Source: Polytrichum commune (Eukaryota; Streptophyta; Polytrichopsida; Polytrichales; Polytrichaceae). Taken from it: a stretch of DNA of 64,000 nucleotides. Numbering within the stretch: the first letter of the stretch is position 1; each line of letters starts with the position of its first letter. The DNA is taken from NCBI GenBank assembly GCA_950295325.1, contig OX485805.1, forward strand, positions 35,513,501 to 35,577,500, in the 5' to 3' direction. Both the position numbers and the translations under genes were made by a program. The notes beneath the pieces were generated by a model that saw only the letters and a list, made by a program, of their open reading frames with translations, had not been told where the DNA came from and made no database searches. Shown here piece after piece: positions 48,905 to 59,152 of the stretch.

Positions 48905-49778
48905 CGGAGCATGTTTACGAACGGGCGTTCGTAAACTTTAGCGCAACAACCAAGTGCTGCACAGTTACGAACGTGCGTTCGTAAATCTCGGCCCACATTT
49001 ACGAACGTGCGTTCGTAAACTTCTTCGCAGCAACCAAGTGCTGCATAGTTACGAACGTGCGTTCGTAAACGTCGGTGCACATTTACGAACGGGCGTTCGT
49101 AAACCTCGGCCCACATTTACGAACGGGCGTTCGTAAACCTCGGCCACATTTACGAACGAGCGTTCGTAAACCTCGGCCCATATTTTCGCAAAATTCTGCG
49201 CAGCAACCGAGTGCTGCATAGTTAGTAAATGTGCGCCGACTTTTACGAACAGGCGTTCGTAAACCTCGGCCCACATTTACGAACGGGCGTTCGTAAACCT
49301 CGGCCCACATTTTCGTAAAATTCTGCGCAGCAACCAAGTGCTGCATAGTTAGTAAATGTGCGCCGACTTTTACGAACGGGCGTTCGTAAACCTTGGCCCA
49401 CATTTACGAACGGGCGTTCATAAATCTCCGCCACATTTACGAACGGGCGTTCGTAAAACTCGGCCCACATTTTCGTAAAATTCTGCGCAGCAACCAAGTG
49501 CTGCATAGTTAGTAAATGTGCGCCGACTTTTACGAACGGGCGTTCGTAAACCTTGGCCCACATTTACGAACGGGCATTCGTAAATCTCCGCCACATTTAC
49601 GAACGGGCGTTCGTAAACCTCGGCCCACATTTTCATAAAATTCTGCGCAGCAACCAAGTGCTGCATAGTTAGTAATTGTGCGCCGACTTTTACGAACGGG
49701 CGTTCGTAAACGTCGGCCCACATTTTCGTAAACTTCTGCTCATCAACCAAGTGTTGCACTGTTACGAATGTGCGTTCG
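48905..49778. repeat. Right arm of the giant inverted repeat, palindrome-rich inner part
   Basis: About 13 intact and three decayed palindromes of core ACGAACG-NN-CGTTCGT, plus a final one (49762) split by the retrotransposon. Neighbours are often exactly 33 bp apart (49049, 49082, 49115, 49148). From about 49199 a higher-order unit appears: GCGCAGCAACCAAGTGCTGC recurs at about 49199, 49325, 49485 and 49645, the last steps 160 bp. Sequence and spacers are the inverse of 45440–45895. The long open frames here (runs of VYERPFVN-like residues) come from the repeat. Confidence 0.9.
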
Positions 49779-50478
49779 TGTGAGCCCAAAAGGGTGCCCA
49801 CATTTAGTCTTAGACCCTTGAAACGTTAGTTGATGCACTTTGAAGTAGCATGTTACTTCACAAAAATATAAAAAGAGTGAAATGTTAGTCTTAGAAGTAC
49901 CATGTTGTAAGAGGCTAGGATGTGAGTTGTTATTGTGTTTTTACCTTCGGAAGGATTTGAGTGAATGAGGATAGGTAAGGAGAACTTGGATTGAGTAGTT
50001 AGTGAGTAGGCTAGTACAAATGGATGGAGACAACCAAAGTGACTCAAGAGGCAAGTGCATTCGAATTGGGATGAATGGAGGATCACATGGAGCGCACAAG
50101 TGGACCACCTCATCATGGCCACTTAATGGGGAAGGCCCAAGGAAGAATGCAAGGTGGAGGATAAGCAAATTCTCAAAGCACCAATCAAATCACGAGTTAA
50201 GCATCGTGGTTTGAATTAAGTGGTGAGCGACGATTTGGGAAAGTAAGGGAAGAAAGTTATGGCGGCGGAAAGCGAAGGAGGCTAAGTTTGGGTTGAAGCA
50301 TCCCAAGTTTGGTAAAGTGTGGTAGGTAGAAAGCCAAGGCTAGTTAAATGTTCGAATTAGGATCCTTGTTGATCATTTGAGGGAGGAAGGCTTAGAAGAT
50401 AGGATTGGCGCCTACTAAGTAGGAGGAAATCTCAAGGGCTTATCGTGAGCCTTGAGGGTGCTCACCCCCTCAAGCTTA

Positions 50479-50487
50479 CTATATAAT
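50479..50487 (+). promoter_or_regulatory. Likely TATA box of the 5' LTR
   Basis: CTATATAAT in a GC-poor context, followed by a pyrimidine-rich TCCCTCATTCTTCCCTCACT stretch typical of plant transcription starts. The U3/R boundary would then be about 50510. Confidence 0.6.
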
Positions 50488-50997
50488 CCCTCATTCTTCC
50501 CTCACTCATCCTCTCTTTCCTTTGTGCTCCAAGGCACCCCACGAGTTATAAGTGTGGGTGTGGGAAGCCATATTGGAGCACATGTGTGTGCTTAGTTTTT
50601 AGTTTGAGAGCCAAGGCTTGTTAGCCTTGAAGAGGGCTTGACCTCTTGGTAGAATTAGTGTTGACGTGAAGGATTTTAAAGTTAATTCATGATTCCAATT
50701 TGTGGTACTTAAAGTTCATGTTTTGAATACACGTGGTTGCAAGTTCCATGTTTAAGAGTTGAGCACTTGATGTTGTGATGAATGCAAAAATATACTTGTG
50801 TGGATTAGTTAGTCTTAGTGAAGTTAGGAAATTCTCTCTCCCCCTCTCCTCTCTAGGATTTTAGGATTTTAGGATTAGAGAAGAATTGTGTGATTAGAAA
50901 GGGGTTGTTAGTAGAATTAGGGAAATTAGGTAGGAAGATTAGTTAAGGGCTTGAATAATTAGTGAGGTAGTTGGGGATTACAACTACAAAGTTGTGG

Positions 50998-51245
50998 GTT
51001 CATGAAGGAGCTGGGTTTATGAAGGAGCTGGGTTTGTTTAGTTAGAAAGTAAAGAGCTGGGTTTATGAAGGACCTGGGTTTGTTTAGTTAGAAGCTAAGG
51101 AGCTGGGTTCATGAAGGAGCTGGGTTTATGAAGGAGCTGGGTTTGTTTAGTTAGAAGCTAAGAAGCTGGGTTTATGAAGGAGCTGGGTTTATGAAGGAGC
51201 TAGGTTTATGTAATTAGAAAGTAAAGAGATGGGTTCATGAAGGAG
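50998..51245 (+). repeat. Tandem GAAGGAGCTGGGTTTAT array within the LTR
   Basis: About ten variants of ATGAAGGAGCTGGGTTTAT, some joined by GTTTAGTTAGAARSTAARGA spacers. The same array is in the 3' LTR at 60372–60619. It lies downstream of the presumed transcription start, so it would be in the RNA leader. Confidence 0.9.
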
Positions 51246-51526
51246 CTTAGTAGATAGCCTACCTAATTAGCTCCTAGACAAGTAGTTAGTTACATTATGC
51301 TAGTTAGTGTTATGTGTGGCTTTCACAAGTAAATGTATTTGAGATTGACTATAGAGAATAGTGTTTTTTTAACACTTGCATCCTCTCTTTAAAAATAAAG
51401 CACGTGCACAACTTAATGGAGAATGTGGAGCACTCTCGCGATGGCAAGACAAAGGAAGCAAAGACCAAAGGTGCGAGGGAGAGATTGACATAAGTCACAT
51501 AAGTATTTCTTAATACTTAAAGGCTT

Positions 51527-51739
51527 ATGTACGGTATGGAGACACCAAGTGAGACCTCTTATAGTAGCGATACGGAATACACAAGTGATAGTTCAAGTGG
51601 TAGTATAGAGTCAACGGCACGGACTCCATTTAGGAGAGGGATATCCTTAAGGGCTTGTGTAGCTAAAGCAGCCGGATGGACGTTAGAAGCAAACAAAGAC
51701 AAAATAGCACCCGAGCATAAGGAGGTTAAAATAACATAG
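51527..51739 (+). CDS. Small LTR open reading frame (70 codons), unrecognised
   Basis: A Ser/Thr-rich then basic peptide (starts MYGMETPSETSYSSDTEYTS) present identically in the 3' LTR (60901–61113). It lies after the AATAAA motif and close to the LTR end. No family recognised; it may simply be chance or an upstream ORF in the element's leader. Confidence 0.25.
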   Translation: MYGMETPSETSYSSDTEYTSDSSSGSIESTARTPFRRGISLRACVAKAAGWTLEANKDKIAPEHKEVKIT

Positions 51740-51946
51740 TTAACTTGTGCATTCTCCACATACGTATTGAAATCGTACATTGAGTTGTTAAAAGTGAAAT
51801 TCCAGTTAAATCCAAGACCACTTGAAGGGTGAACCTTGCACTATGGACTCATCCAAGTCCAAATCCAATACCGCGGAGGAATGTGAGCCCAAACCCACTA
51901 CTCGGACTACGGACGCTTAAGGGTGGGGGGTTTGGCCTCACATAAT

Positions 51947-51964
51947 TGGTGCGTCCGCCGGGAG
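51947..51964 (+). promoter_or_regulatory. Candidate tRNA primer-binding site
   Basis: TGGTGCGTCCGCCGGGAG lies four bases after the 5' LTR. TGG pairs with a tRNA CCA end and GTGCGTCC would pair with an acceptor strand GGACGCAC. I recall a GCGTCC-type acceptor in some tRNA-Arg genes, but the tRNA is not established. It differs from the TGGCGCCG start (tRNA-Asp) common in plant Gypsy elements. Confidence 0.6.
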
Positions 51965-52851
51965 CGAAGCGGAAGGTAGTTACAAGACTTGGAGGCGACT
52001 AGGAGACTTGGAGGCAACTAGGAAAAATTGGAGACACAAACTTGAGAGAAGGGAAGGAGCACCCGAAACTCGGTAAGTATTCTCTCTTTGGGTTACATTT
52101 GAATTCATTGTATTTCCACTATTCCTTGGAATGAATTGCATTGTCAATTACGCAAATTCATTTTTGAGGAAGGAGCGCGGCGAAGGTACGTCCTCAACCT
52201 TTTTGGGGATTTGCTAAGAACTTAAAAGGAACCTATAACCGAGTAGCTCATTAAAACATTAGAGGGTAAATTCACCTTAGGACATTGAACTTTGACACTC
52301 ACCTCGGGGTGAGTCTCAAAGTTTTGGGAGTTGTCATTTCATGCTCTAGATTAAATTAATATTTCACAAAGTTTATGGTGTTGTTACATTGAGTCACGAT
52401 TGAGGGGAGTGCTAACTCACAGGGGGATGCGATTGCTCAAGGTATGTTTATTTCTTCAAAGTGAACTCATTAACTAATTAAGGAATGCATTTTGTACTCG
52501 TGATTGTTGTTATCCGTTGTAGAGGGTAATTCCCGAATTGTGGATGGTGTGAGAAGTTGAAGGGTGAAGCCTCGACTTTTAACATAATCTACTCGGAAGG
52601 TCATCCCCTCACAATCGGTATTGTGGTGAGTGTTAATTTGCGGGAAGGTGCGGAGGTGATGCTCCGACTTAACCAAAAAATTAACATGAACATGCCTATC
52701 CCCTATTGGGATTCTTTCACCTAAGTGGGCTTGCAGGTTCTTTTCCTCACCTCCTAAAAAAATTATAACCACACCAAGACAAGTGAAAATATTAAGAGGG
52801 GAATTGCTAGGATTATGTGTGGTCAAGTGAGGGTCGATCGATTCTTATGGA
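51965..52851 (+). other. Retrotransposon leader between primer site and gag
   Basis: About 890 bp with no long open frame. It presumably holds the packaging signal; no motif is recognisable by eye. Confidence 0.5.
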
Positions 52852-54246
52852 ATGCAAGGTAGGACTCGCTCACAAAAACCAAGTTTGATAGTAGGACTAG
52901 AGAAATCTACTCGAAAGAGGCGGTCCTCTAAAATCAGTGATAGATTAGAACAAGATAATGTTAGAATAGAGAGTTGTTTGAACGTCGAACCTAGGACTAG
53001 GTCAATTCTAGACACCTTAGAACTTGGAGCTCAACTTGAAGAGGAGATCACTCCCTCCAAATTGAGTGGTGAAACTTCTTCGGAAAATTACACACTTAGA
53101 GAAGAATTCCCGGTAGAAGTTGATAGGGGATTGTTGAATAGTTCACCGGTCACCATGGCCGAGGAACGGGGGATGGATCCACCACCCATACCCCCAATTC
53201 CGCCCATACCTCCTATACCTCCAATAGACCCATTGGTTAGGCCAAGAGGCCTACCAATTGTGGTTCCACAAAATTTAGCGGCGATGGATATGCCATCTCA
53301 TCTCCCTAAATTTTATGGGACCAAGGATGAGGACCCCTCTCGGCACATGGAACGGTATATCGAACGGTTGGCTAGCTTCCTCATAACCGACACGGGTTAT
53401 TGGTTAGTGTGGTTTCCTACCACTCTAGAGGGGGAAGCCTATGAATGGTATCGGGATCATGCCGAGGGACATTTTAGGGGATGGGAACAATTTCAAAGGG
53501 AGTTTCTTAACGAATTTAGGCCGGAAGTGGGTCAAAGTACCGCATTAAGGGCATTGTCGTCATTGAAGCAAGGAAGGGAGGAAGAAATTTCGGCTTACAT
53601 TAGGAGGTTTGATTTAGTGTGCACTAGATTTGTGGGTACCATGCTCAACGACGACACGCTAAAGCAATTTTTCATTCAAGGGTTTTTTAAGTCCGGAACT
53701 ATTAGGGGTGTTCTAGAAAGGAATCCCTTGACCTTGGCGGATGCCAAGCGTGCGGCTAGAGATATTGAAAACTTGGATAAAGATCACGAAAGGCTATGGA
53801 GAAGGGAGGATGAATTGATCCCACAATTCATCCCCATACGCCCTAGGGTGGTAGCGGTAGAACCCGCTAAGTATGAGAACCAAATTCCATATGCCATTGT
53901 GGACACCGGTCCCCGACCTTTAGCGGTTAGGGAACCGGCACCTCTTTTGGCACTACCGGCCCCTAGAACGGATCCACACTTGGAGGAGGTTGAGAGAAGA
54001 CTAGGTGCTAGCCAACTAGGATTCCAAGAGGCTATGATAAAACAAATGCAAAGCCTCACGGATCAAATGTCATTAATGATCCGGAGTCAACAACCGGGGC
54101 CTCCACCCCCGGTTGAGTCGGGTAGGCATTCTTCCGGATTATGGTGTGTCCAATGTGGCCAACCGGGCCACACGCGTCAATTTTGTAGAAGTGGACAAAA
54201 CCGTGACCAAAGAGGAAACGGTAACCCACCTCAACAAAATCAATGA
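52852..54246 (+). CDS. gag: Retrotransposon Gag (464 codons, ends at an in-frame TGA)
   Basis: Forms the virus-like particle that packages the element's RNA. Acidic/proline-rich N-terminus (a PPIPPIPP run near residue 104), a retrotransposon gag core at about 160–300 (EAYEWYRDHAEG, FQREFLNEFRP, SLKQGREEEISAYIRRFD), and one CCHC zinc knuckle CVQCGQPGHTRQFC near residue 432. The frame stops at TGA (54244–54246). Reading on in the same frame after the TGA gives 76 more codons up to the pol Met, including a second knuckle-like CSNCGGSHPSDTC. The TGA therefore cuts the nucleocapsid region rather than sitting at its end. Confidence 0.93.
   Translation: MQGRTRSQKPSLIVGLEKSTRKRRSSKISDRLEQDNVRIESCLNVEPRTRSILDTLELGAQLEEEITPSKLSGETSSENYTLREEFPVEVDRGLLNSSPVTMAEERGMDPPPIPPIPPIPPIPPIDPLVRPRGLPIVVPQNLAAMDMPSHLPKFYGTKDEDPSRHMERYIERLASFLITDTGYWLVWFPTTLEGEAYEWYRDHAEGHFRGWEQFQREFLNEFRPEVGQSTALRALSSLKQGREEEISAYIRRFDLVCTRFVGTMLNDDTLKQFFIQGFFKSGTIRGVLERNPLTLADAKRAARDIENLDKDHERLWRREDELIPQFIPIRPRVVAVEPAKYENQIPYAIVDTGPRPLAVREPAPLLALPAPRTDPHLEEVERRLGASQLGFQEAMIKQMQSLTDQMSLMIRSQQPGPPPPVESGRHSSGLWCVQCGQPGHTRQFCRSGQNRDQRGNGNPPQQNQ
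54244..54246 (+). other. Single in-frame TGA separating gag from pol
   Basis: Gag (52852) and pol (54475) are in the same frame; this is the only stop between 52852 and 59091. The next bases are GGTCAA, not a known strong readthrough context. A CpG-to-TpG change in a methylated element is one explanation, programmed readthrough another. Confidence 0.9.
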
Positions 54247-54474
54247 GGTCAAGCGCCACCTCACTATGGAAATGGAAGCAATAGAGGACCACAACCTAGA
54301 GGGCAAGGTGGCCAAAATTTAGAGAAGAAGGAATTTCATCCCTTTTGTGGAAGGTGGCACGCTCAAGGACAATGTTGGTCCGAAGGTCAAGAGTTTAATT
54401 GTAGCAATTGTGGAGGAAGTCATCCCTCGGATACGTGTCGCCAACCGGACAAAATAATTAATGTCCCTTACCCG

Positions 54475-57400
54475 GTGGCTAATCCACAACAACAAGCAAG
54501 GGATAATATGCGAGGTGCTAGGCCACAAGGAGTACCGGCCAATGAACTTAGGCCACCTAACTTATACTATGACCATAGTAATGCTAGGCAAACTTTTCAT
54601 CCACCGGCGGGCTTGCAAACTACAACCGGTTACATTCCAATACAAAATAGACAAGGAGTTCCACCTAATGGTAGTAATGGGAGACAAGCGCCTCCAACGG
54701 ATCCGGGACCATCTAACTCCCAAGATGTTAGGTTCATGGATGGAGTGTTGGAGGCCACATGTGATGACATGCTTCCTCTCCCAACGAGAATTGGAGAGGA
54801 GCAAAGTCAATGGCCTCCTCACACCAATGCTATTACATATGAGTTAGTGAAGGGTAAGGGTGTGGTTGAAGAAGCACCTGCACTAGCGGTAACTACTAGG
54901 GCTAGGAGAGGGGATGCCCCGTTGGAGGTAGGAATAGGAGAGCAAGGAAATTACTCTTCGGATGAAGAGATTAATCTCTCCGAGTTGGATAGGGTAGCTA
55001 GAAGAGCTACTAAGGATGTGGAGAGGGAAAATATAATTTTACAAGATAGGGAGAGGACTAATGCGGTACATGACTTGGATAATAGCGATGTGGGTGAATG
55101 GGAAGGACCGGGGGTTCCCGTAGACGAATTCGACGTAGTGGGTAATTCTAAGGTGGAAAGATCTACCGGGTACGACTTGTGGGCGGACCTTAGTACACTC
55201 AAGGCGGATATTACTTTCGGCCAACTATTGGAAATTTCACCCACGGCAAGGAAAACATTAAAGGAGGGAATGCCGGTACACAAGAGGATGAGGAAGGTGA
55301 AAGCTAAAATAGCCGCTAGGATCCAATCACAAGGTGGAAGAGACGTGAAAGCTATAGAAATAGAAGTTGTTATAGTAGATAAGGTGGTTCCTAATGTGCT
55401 AGTCGACGGAGGGAGTAGTCTAAATATACTACCGGAGGATACTATGAAAAAATTGGGACTTGGACTCACGGGGCCTTCACCTTTGGTCATAAATATGGCA
55501 AATCAAAGTTCGACTACGCCTTTGGGGATGATCAAGGATTGTAGAATGACTACGGGAGGTGAGGAGTACTTGGTCACCTTCCATGTCATTAAAATGCACT
55601 CCAACAAGGACACCTTCCCCATTTTGCTAGGTAGGCCTTGGTTGCGGATGGCGAATGCTATGGTCAATTGGGGTGGACCTAAACCATCCATCACTTATGG
55701 TCCGGAGGGTAATAGGGTCATAGTGTCCATTGGTTCATTAGAAGGATGGATGAAGAAGGAGATGTATTTGCCATTGGAGAAGGAAATTGATGACTTAAAC
55801 GAGAATGAGATTGGCAAGGCATTGGTGGGAGTCGTCCATCCCGAAGGTCAAAGGGTTGTTATAGATTCGGGCTCGGGAAGTCTAGGTCCTAATTTTTACA
55901 ATTATGGGGATAATGGGGATTATGCCCAATGGCTAAGGGAGTACCCCGAGTCCGAGGTTGATGTAATGGTTACATTTCACCAAGTAGGCTTAGGGAGTGA
56001 ATTTCCTAGTGTTAGTTTAGGAGAGGGCTCATTGTTGGAGCCATGTGAGGTGCTCACCGAGGAAGAGTGGGTTAGCGGTGGGTTAACACCTTGGGTAGAT
56101 GACGTGGAAGAGGGTGAGGTTAGTTTAATTCATGTAGATGGGACTCAAGAGGAGGATGTGATTATTGAGTCATCGAAATTGGAGGAGCCTTTACATTTCA
56201 AGACCACGTCTACGGGGATAGTTGTAGGTCAAGATGTGAAAGATTACCCCAATGTGCCTTCCGATTGGTATCGGAACAAAGAGGAACAAGCACATGTGTC
56301 GGAAGCGGATTGGCGGTACGTGGATGTGAAATTAAAGAATGGAAAAACCCGACAAATGAAGATGGGCTCCAAATTGGGGGAGAAAGAGGTTAGGGAGTAT
56401 AGCAATTTGGTGGATGAGTTTAGTGATACTTTTGCATGGTCCTACGATGAGCTTAAGGGAATTCCTAGGGAAATGGTAGAGCACCGGATTCCTTTAATTC
56501 CGGGGGCGAGGCCAATTAGACAAAAGGAGAGGAGGATGAATCCTCAATTGCAATTGTTGGTGAAAGCGGAATTGGAAAGGTTATTGAAGGCCGGGTTTAT
56601 CAAGCCGGTGGAAATCACGGATTGGGTTTCTCCTATGGTCTTAGTAAAGAAAAAAAATGGGAAATTAAGGGTTTGCGTCGACTATAGGAAATTGAATTCG
56701 TGCACACAAAAGGATCACTTCCCCTTACCTTTTATCACCTTGTTGCTTGAGGAGGTTGGAGGTCATTCGCGATATACCTTTATGGATGGGTATGCGGGTT
56801 ATAATCAAATTTCCATAGCCCTCCAAGATATCCATAAAACGGCTTTTACTACACCTTGGGGTACTTTTGTGTGGGTAGTGATGCCATTTGGGTTATGTAA
56901 TGCCCCGGCTATTTTCCAACGATTAGTAATGTATATCTTCACCGACTTGTTGTTCAAATCCATGACCGTCTTTGTGGACGATTTTAGCACACAAAGTAAT
57001 GTGGATGATCACCTACATTGTGTTAGGGAGGCATTGGTTAGGTGTAGGAAGATGAGGTTAGCATTGAACCCGGATAAGACATTTTTGGGAGTGAATAAGG
57101 GAGTGTTGTTGGGTTATGTTGTTAGTGAGAAAGGTAGAGAACCCGATCCGGATAAGATTGCGGCCATAAGCGACTTGGTAACTCCAACCAATTCCAAGGG
57201 GATCTCTAAGTTGTTAGGACATGTGGGATGGTACCGGGAACTTATTCCTAATTTTTCAAAGATAGCGGTGCCCATTACCCATTTGCTCAAAAAGGATGTC
57301 AAATTCGAGTGGACGGATGCTTGTCAAAAAGCCTTTGAGGAATTGCGGGATAGGTTGAGCACCTATCCGGTGTTGATACCACCCAATTGGGGTAAACCTT

Positions 57401-59091
57401 TTCACGTCTATTGTGATGCTAGTAATGTGGCAATAGGGAGTGCGCTTTGTCAAGCAACGGGAGAAAAAGAGAAGGATCAACCTATAGCTTATGCGAGTAA
57501 GCAATTGACCCCCGCCGAAAGAAACTACTCTACAACGGAGAGGGAGTGCCTAGCCATGGTGTTTTCCGTTAAAAAGTTTAGGCATTACCTCATGTGCAAC
57601 CCGGTTGTATTTTTTGTTGACCACATGGCTATCAAGTATCTAATTAACAAGGCGGAGTTAAGTGGTAGGTTAGCTAGGTGGGTTTTGTTATTAGAAGAAT
57701 TCGACTACACGGTGGAATATAAACCGGGTCGTATGCATTTACAAGCGGACCACTTGTCTAGGTTGTCGGAGGAGATAGGAAAAAATCCGGTAAATGATAT
57801 GTTAGTAGATGATAGCCTCTTTGTGGTCACTTCTACACCGGAGTGGTATGCGGGCATAGTGGAATTTCTAACAACCCACAAGTTGCCCAAAGAGTGGACA
57901 AAAGAAGAGAGAAGGAAGGTGAGGGTAAATAGTAGGCAATTTGTTGTAGTGGGCCATAGGTTGTTTAGAAGGGGGTCCGATGGTATTTTACGACGATGCG
58001 TGTCAAAAACGGAGGTTGAAGCGATTTTAATCGCTTGCCACGATAGCGCTTGCGGCGGTCACTTCTCGGGTCAACTCACCGGGCAAAAAATACTTAGAGC
58101 GGGCTACTTTTGGCCTACACTATTTAAGGACGCCCATGACTATGTAAGGAAATGCGACGCTTGCCAACGGTATGCCCGAGACGACCTTAGAATGGAGATG
58201 CCTTTACATGTATCATTACCCTTAATTCCTTTCGAAAAATGGGGCATCGACTATGTGGGTGAGGTCCATCCCCAATCTTCAAAAGGGATGAAATATATTG
58301 TGGTGGCAACCGAGTACCTCACCAAGTGGGCGGAAGCCAAAGCGGTGAAGACCGACACGGCGGAACACGCGGCAACATTTATGTACGAAAACATAATTTC
58401 GCGGTTCGGGGTGCCGAAGATCCTAGTAAGCGATAGGGGTACTCACTTTTTGAATGACTTGATTCGAGAGATGACAGAGAAATTTAAAATTGATCACCGG
58501 AAGACTACTCCCTACCACCCACAAACCAATGGACAAACGGAAAGGGTTAACGGAATTTTGGTGAGTATACTACGCAAGACGGTTATAGACTCGAAGCGGG
58601 ATTGGGATACGAAACTAACGGCGGCACTTTGGGCATACCGTACAACCTATAAGGTAACTACGCGTGCTACACCATTTTCCTTAGTCTATGGTCTTGAAGC
58701 GACACTACCAATCGAATATGAAGTCGAGTCACTTAGGGTGGCCGTGAGTACGAGACTTACCGAAAGTCAATCCTTACGAAATCGACTAACCGATTTGGAA
58801 GCACTTGACGAAGGGAGGAGAATGGCGGCTCAACATATTGAGGCAATCCAAAGAAGGAGAAAGATTACTTTCGACAAACGACATAAGAGAAGGCCCCTAA
58901 CACCGGGAATGATGGTCATGATTCAAGACGCACGAAAGCTTGAATTTCCGGCGAAATTCAATGCGGTATGGTTAGGACCTTACCTTGTCTATGAGGTCTT
59001 TCCTAATAATTCAATTCAATTGGAAACGTTGAATGGTGAGCTCTTTCCTACCCGTACATCGGGAAGTAGATGTAAGGAGTACCGAGCTTGA
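54475..59091 (+). CDS. pol: Retrotransposon Pol polyprotein (protease, RT, RNase H, integrase)
   Basis: Copies the element's RNA into DNA and inserts it. 1538 codons from the first Met; the open frame reaches back to the TGA at 54244. Protease: D311-G-G-S in VLVDGGSSLNIL. RT: D771 in FMDGYAGYNQ and F833-V-D-D836 (FVDD replaces the usual YxDD). RNase H: D981 in YCDAS, then TERECLA, FFVDH and QADHLSRL. Integrase: an HHCC zinc finger (CHDSACGGHF … KCDACQRY), then D1259, D1320 and E1356 with exact D-35-E spacing. C-terminal tail after GPYLVYEVFP with no chromodomain. All catalytic residues are present and there is no internal stop. Confidence 0.96.
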   Translation: MANPQQQARDNMRGARPQGVPANELRPPNLYYDHSNARQTFHPPAGLQTTTGYIPIQNRQGVPPNGSNGRQAPPTDPGPSNSQDVRFMDGVLEATCDDMLPLPTRIGEEQSQWPPHTNAITYELVKGKGVVEEAPALAVTTRARRGDAPLEVGIGEQGNYSSDEEINLSELDRVARRATKDVERENIILQDRERTNAVHDLDNSDVGEWEGPGVPVDEFDVVGNSKVERSTGYDLWADLSTLKADITFGQLLEISPTARKTLKEGMPVHKRMRKVKAKIAARIQSQGGRDVKAIEIEVVIVDKVVPNVLVDGGSSLNILPEDTMKKLGLGLTGPSPLVINMANQSSTTPLGMIKDCRMTTGGEEYLVTFHVIKMHSNKDTFPILLGRPWLRMANAMVNWGGPKPSITYGPEGNRVIVSIGSLEGWMKKEMYLPLEKEIDDLNENEIGKALVGVVHPEGQRVVIDSGSGSLGPNFYNYGDNGDYAQWLREYPESEVDVMVTFHQVGLGSEFPSVSLGEGSLLEPCEVLTEEEWVSGGLTPWVDDVEEGEVSLIHVDGTQEEDVIIESSKLEEPLHFKTTSTGIVVGQDVKDYPNVPSDWYRNKEEQAHVSEADWRYVDVKLKNGKTRQMKMGSKLGEKEVREYSNLVDEFSDTFAWSYDELKGIPREMVEHRIPLIPGARPIRQKERRMNPQLQLLVKAELERLLKAGFIKPVEITDWVSPMVLVKKKNGKLRVCVDYRKLNSCTQKDHFPLPFITLLLEEVGGHSRYTFMDGYAGYNQISIALQDIHKTAFTTPWGTFVWVVMPFGLCNAPAIFQRLVMYIFTDLLFKSMTVFVDDFSTQSNVDDHLHCVREALVRCRKMRLALNPDKTFLGVNKGVLLGYVVSEKGREPDPDKIAAISDLVTPTNSKGISKLLGHVGWYRELIPNFSKIAVPITHLLKKDVKFEWTDACQKAFEELRDRLSTYPVLIPPNWGKPFHVYCDASNVAIGSALCQATGEKEKDQPIAYASKQLTPAERNYSTTERECLAMVFSVKKFRHYLMCNPVVFFVDHMAIKYLINKAELSGRLARWVLLLEEFDYTVEYKPGRMHLQADHLSRLSEEIGKNPVNDMLVDDSLFVVTSTPEWYAGIVEFLTTHKLPKEWTKEERRKVRVNSRQFVVVGHRLFRRGSDGILRRCVSKTEVEAILIACHDSACGGHFSGQLTGQKILRAGYFWPTLFKDAHDYVRKCDACQRYARDDLRMEMPLHVSLPLIPFEKWGIDYVGEVHPQSSKGMKYIVVATEYLTKWAEAKAVKTDTAEHAATFMYENIISRFGVPKILVSDRGTHFLNDLIREMTEKFKIDHRKTTPYHPQTNGQTERVNGILVSILRKTVIDSKRDWDTKLTAALWAYRTTYKVTTRATPFSLVYGLEATLPIEYEVESLRVAVSTRLTESQSLRNRLTDLEALDEGRRMAAQHIEAIQRRRKITFDKRHKRRPLTPGMMVMIQDARKLEFPAKFNAVWLGPYLVYEVFPNNSIQLETLNGELFPTRTSGSRCKEYRA

Positions 59092-59152
59092 CTAGGCAAC
59101 TTACCCTTGGAGCAAGAGATGTTTGGATTCATCCCCCGATGGTCGCCAATTA
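59092..59152 (+). other. Pol to 3' LTR gap without an adjacent polypurine tract
   Basis: A purine-rich GGAGCAAGAGATG lies about 40 bp before the LTR, but the bases next to the LTR are CCCCCGATGGTCGCCAATTA. The last seven (CCAATTA) are the inverse of the first seven bases after the 5' LTR (TAATTGG). Confidence 0.7.

Larger units (their letters stand above)
49779..51942 (+). repeat. 5' LTR (2164 bp)
   Basis: Starts TGTGAGCCC and ends GGCCTCACA, so the ends are inverted with one mismatch. The sequence TGTGAGCCCAAA occurs again at 51882, about 60 bp from the 3' end. A candidate polyadenylation motif AATAAA is at about 51394. 50480–50530 looks like a promoter start. Confidence 0.97.

Noticed and set aside
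45440-49778. CRISPR-like array (regular short palindromic repeats)
   Set aside because: Spacers are themselves repeated, the setting is a eukaryotic nuclear genome with spliced genes, and no cas genes are present.
48865-49801. Overlapping long minus-strand frames rich in VYERPFVNVG-like residues
   Set aside because: They are translations of the palindrome array and its spacers. The same peptide recurs with every repeat unit and on both sides of the inverted repeat; no independent coding evidence.
51434-51500. Envelope-like or extra protein genes in the retrotransposon
   Set aside because: No frame longer than the 70-codon LTR ORF lies outside gag and pol, and only 61 bp separate pol from the 3' LTR.
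54951-55490. 179-codon minus-strand frame inside pol
   Set aside because: A shadow of the plus-strand polyprotein, whose catalytic motifs are complete.
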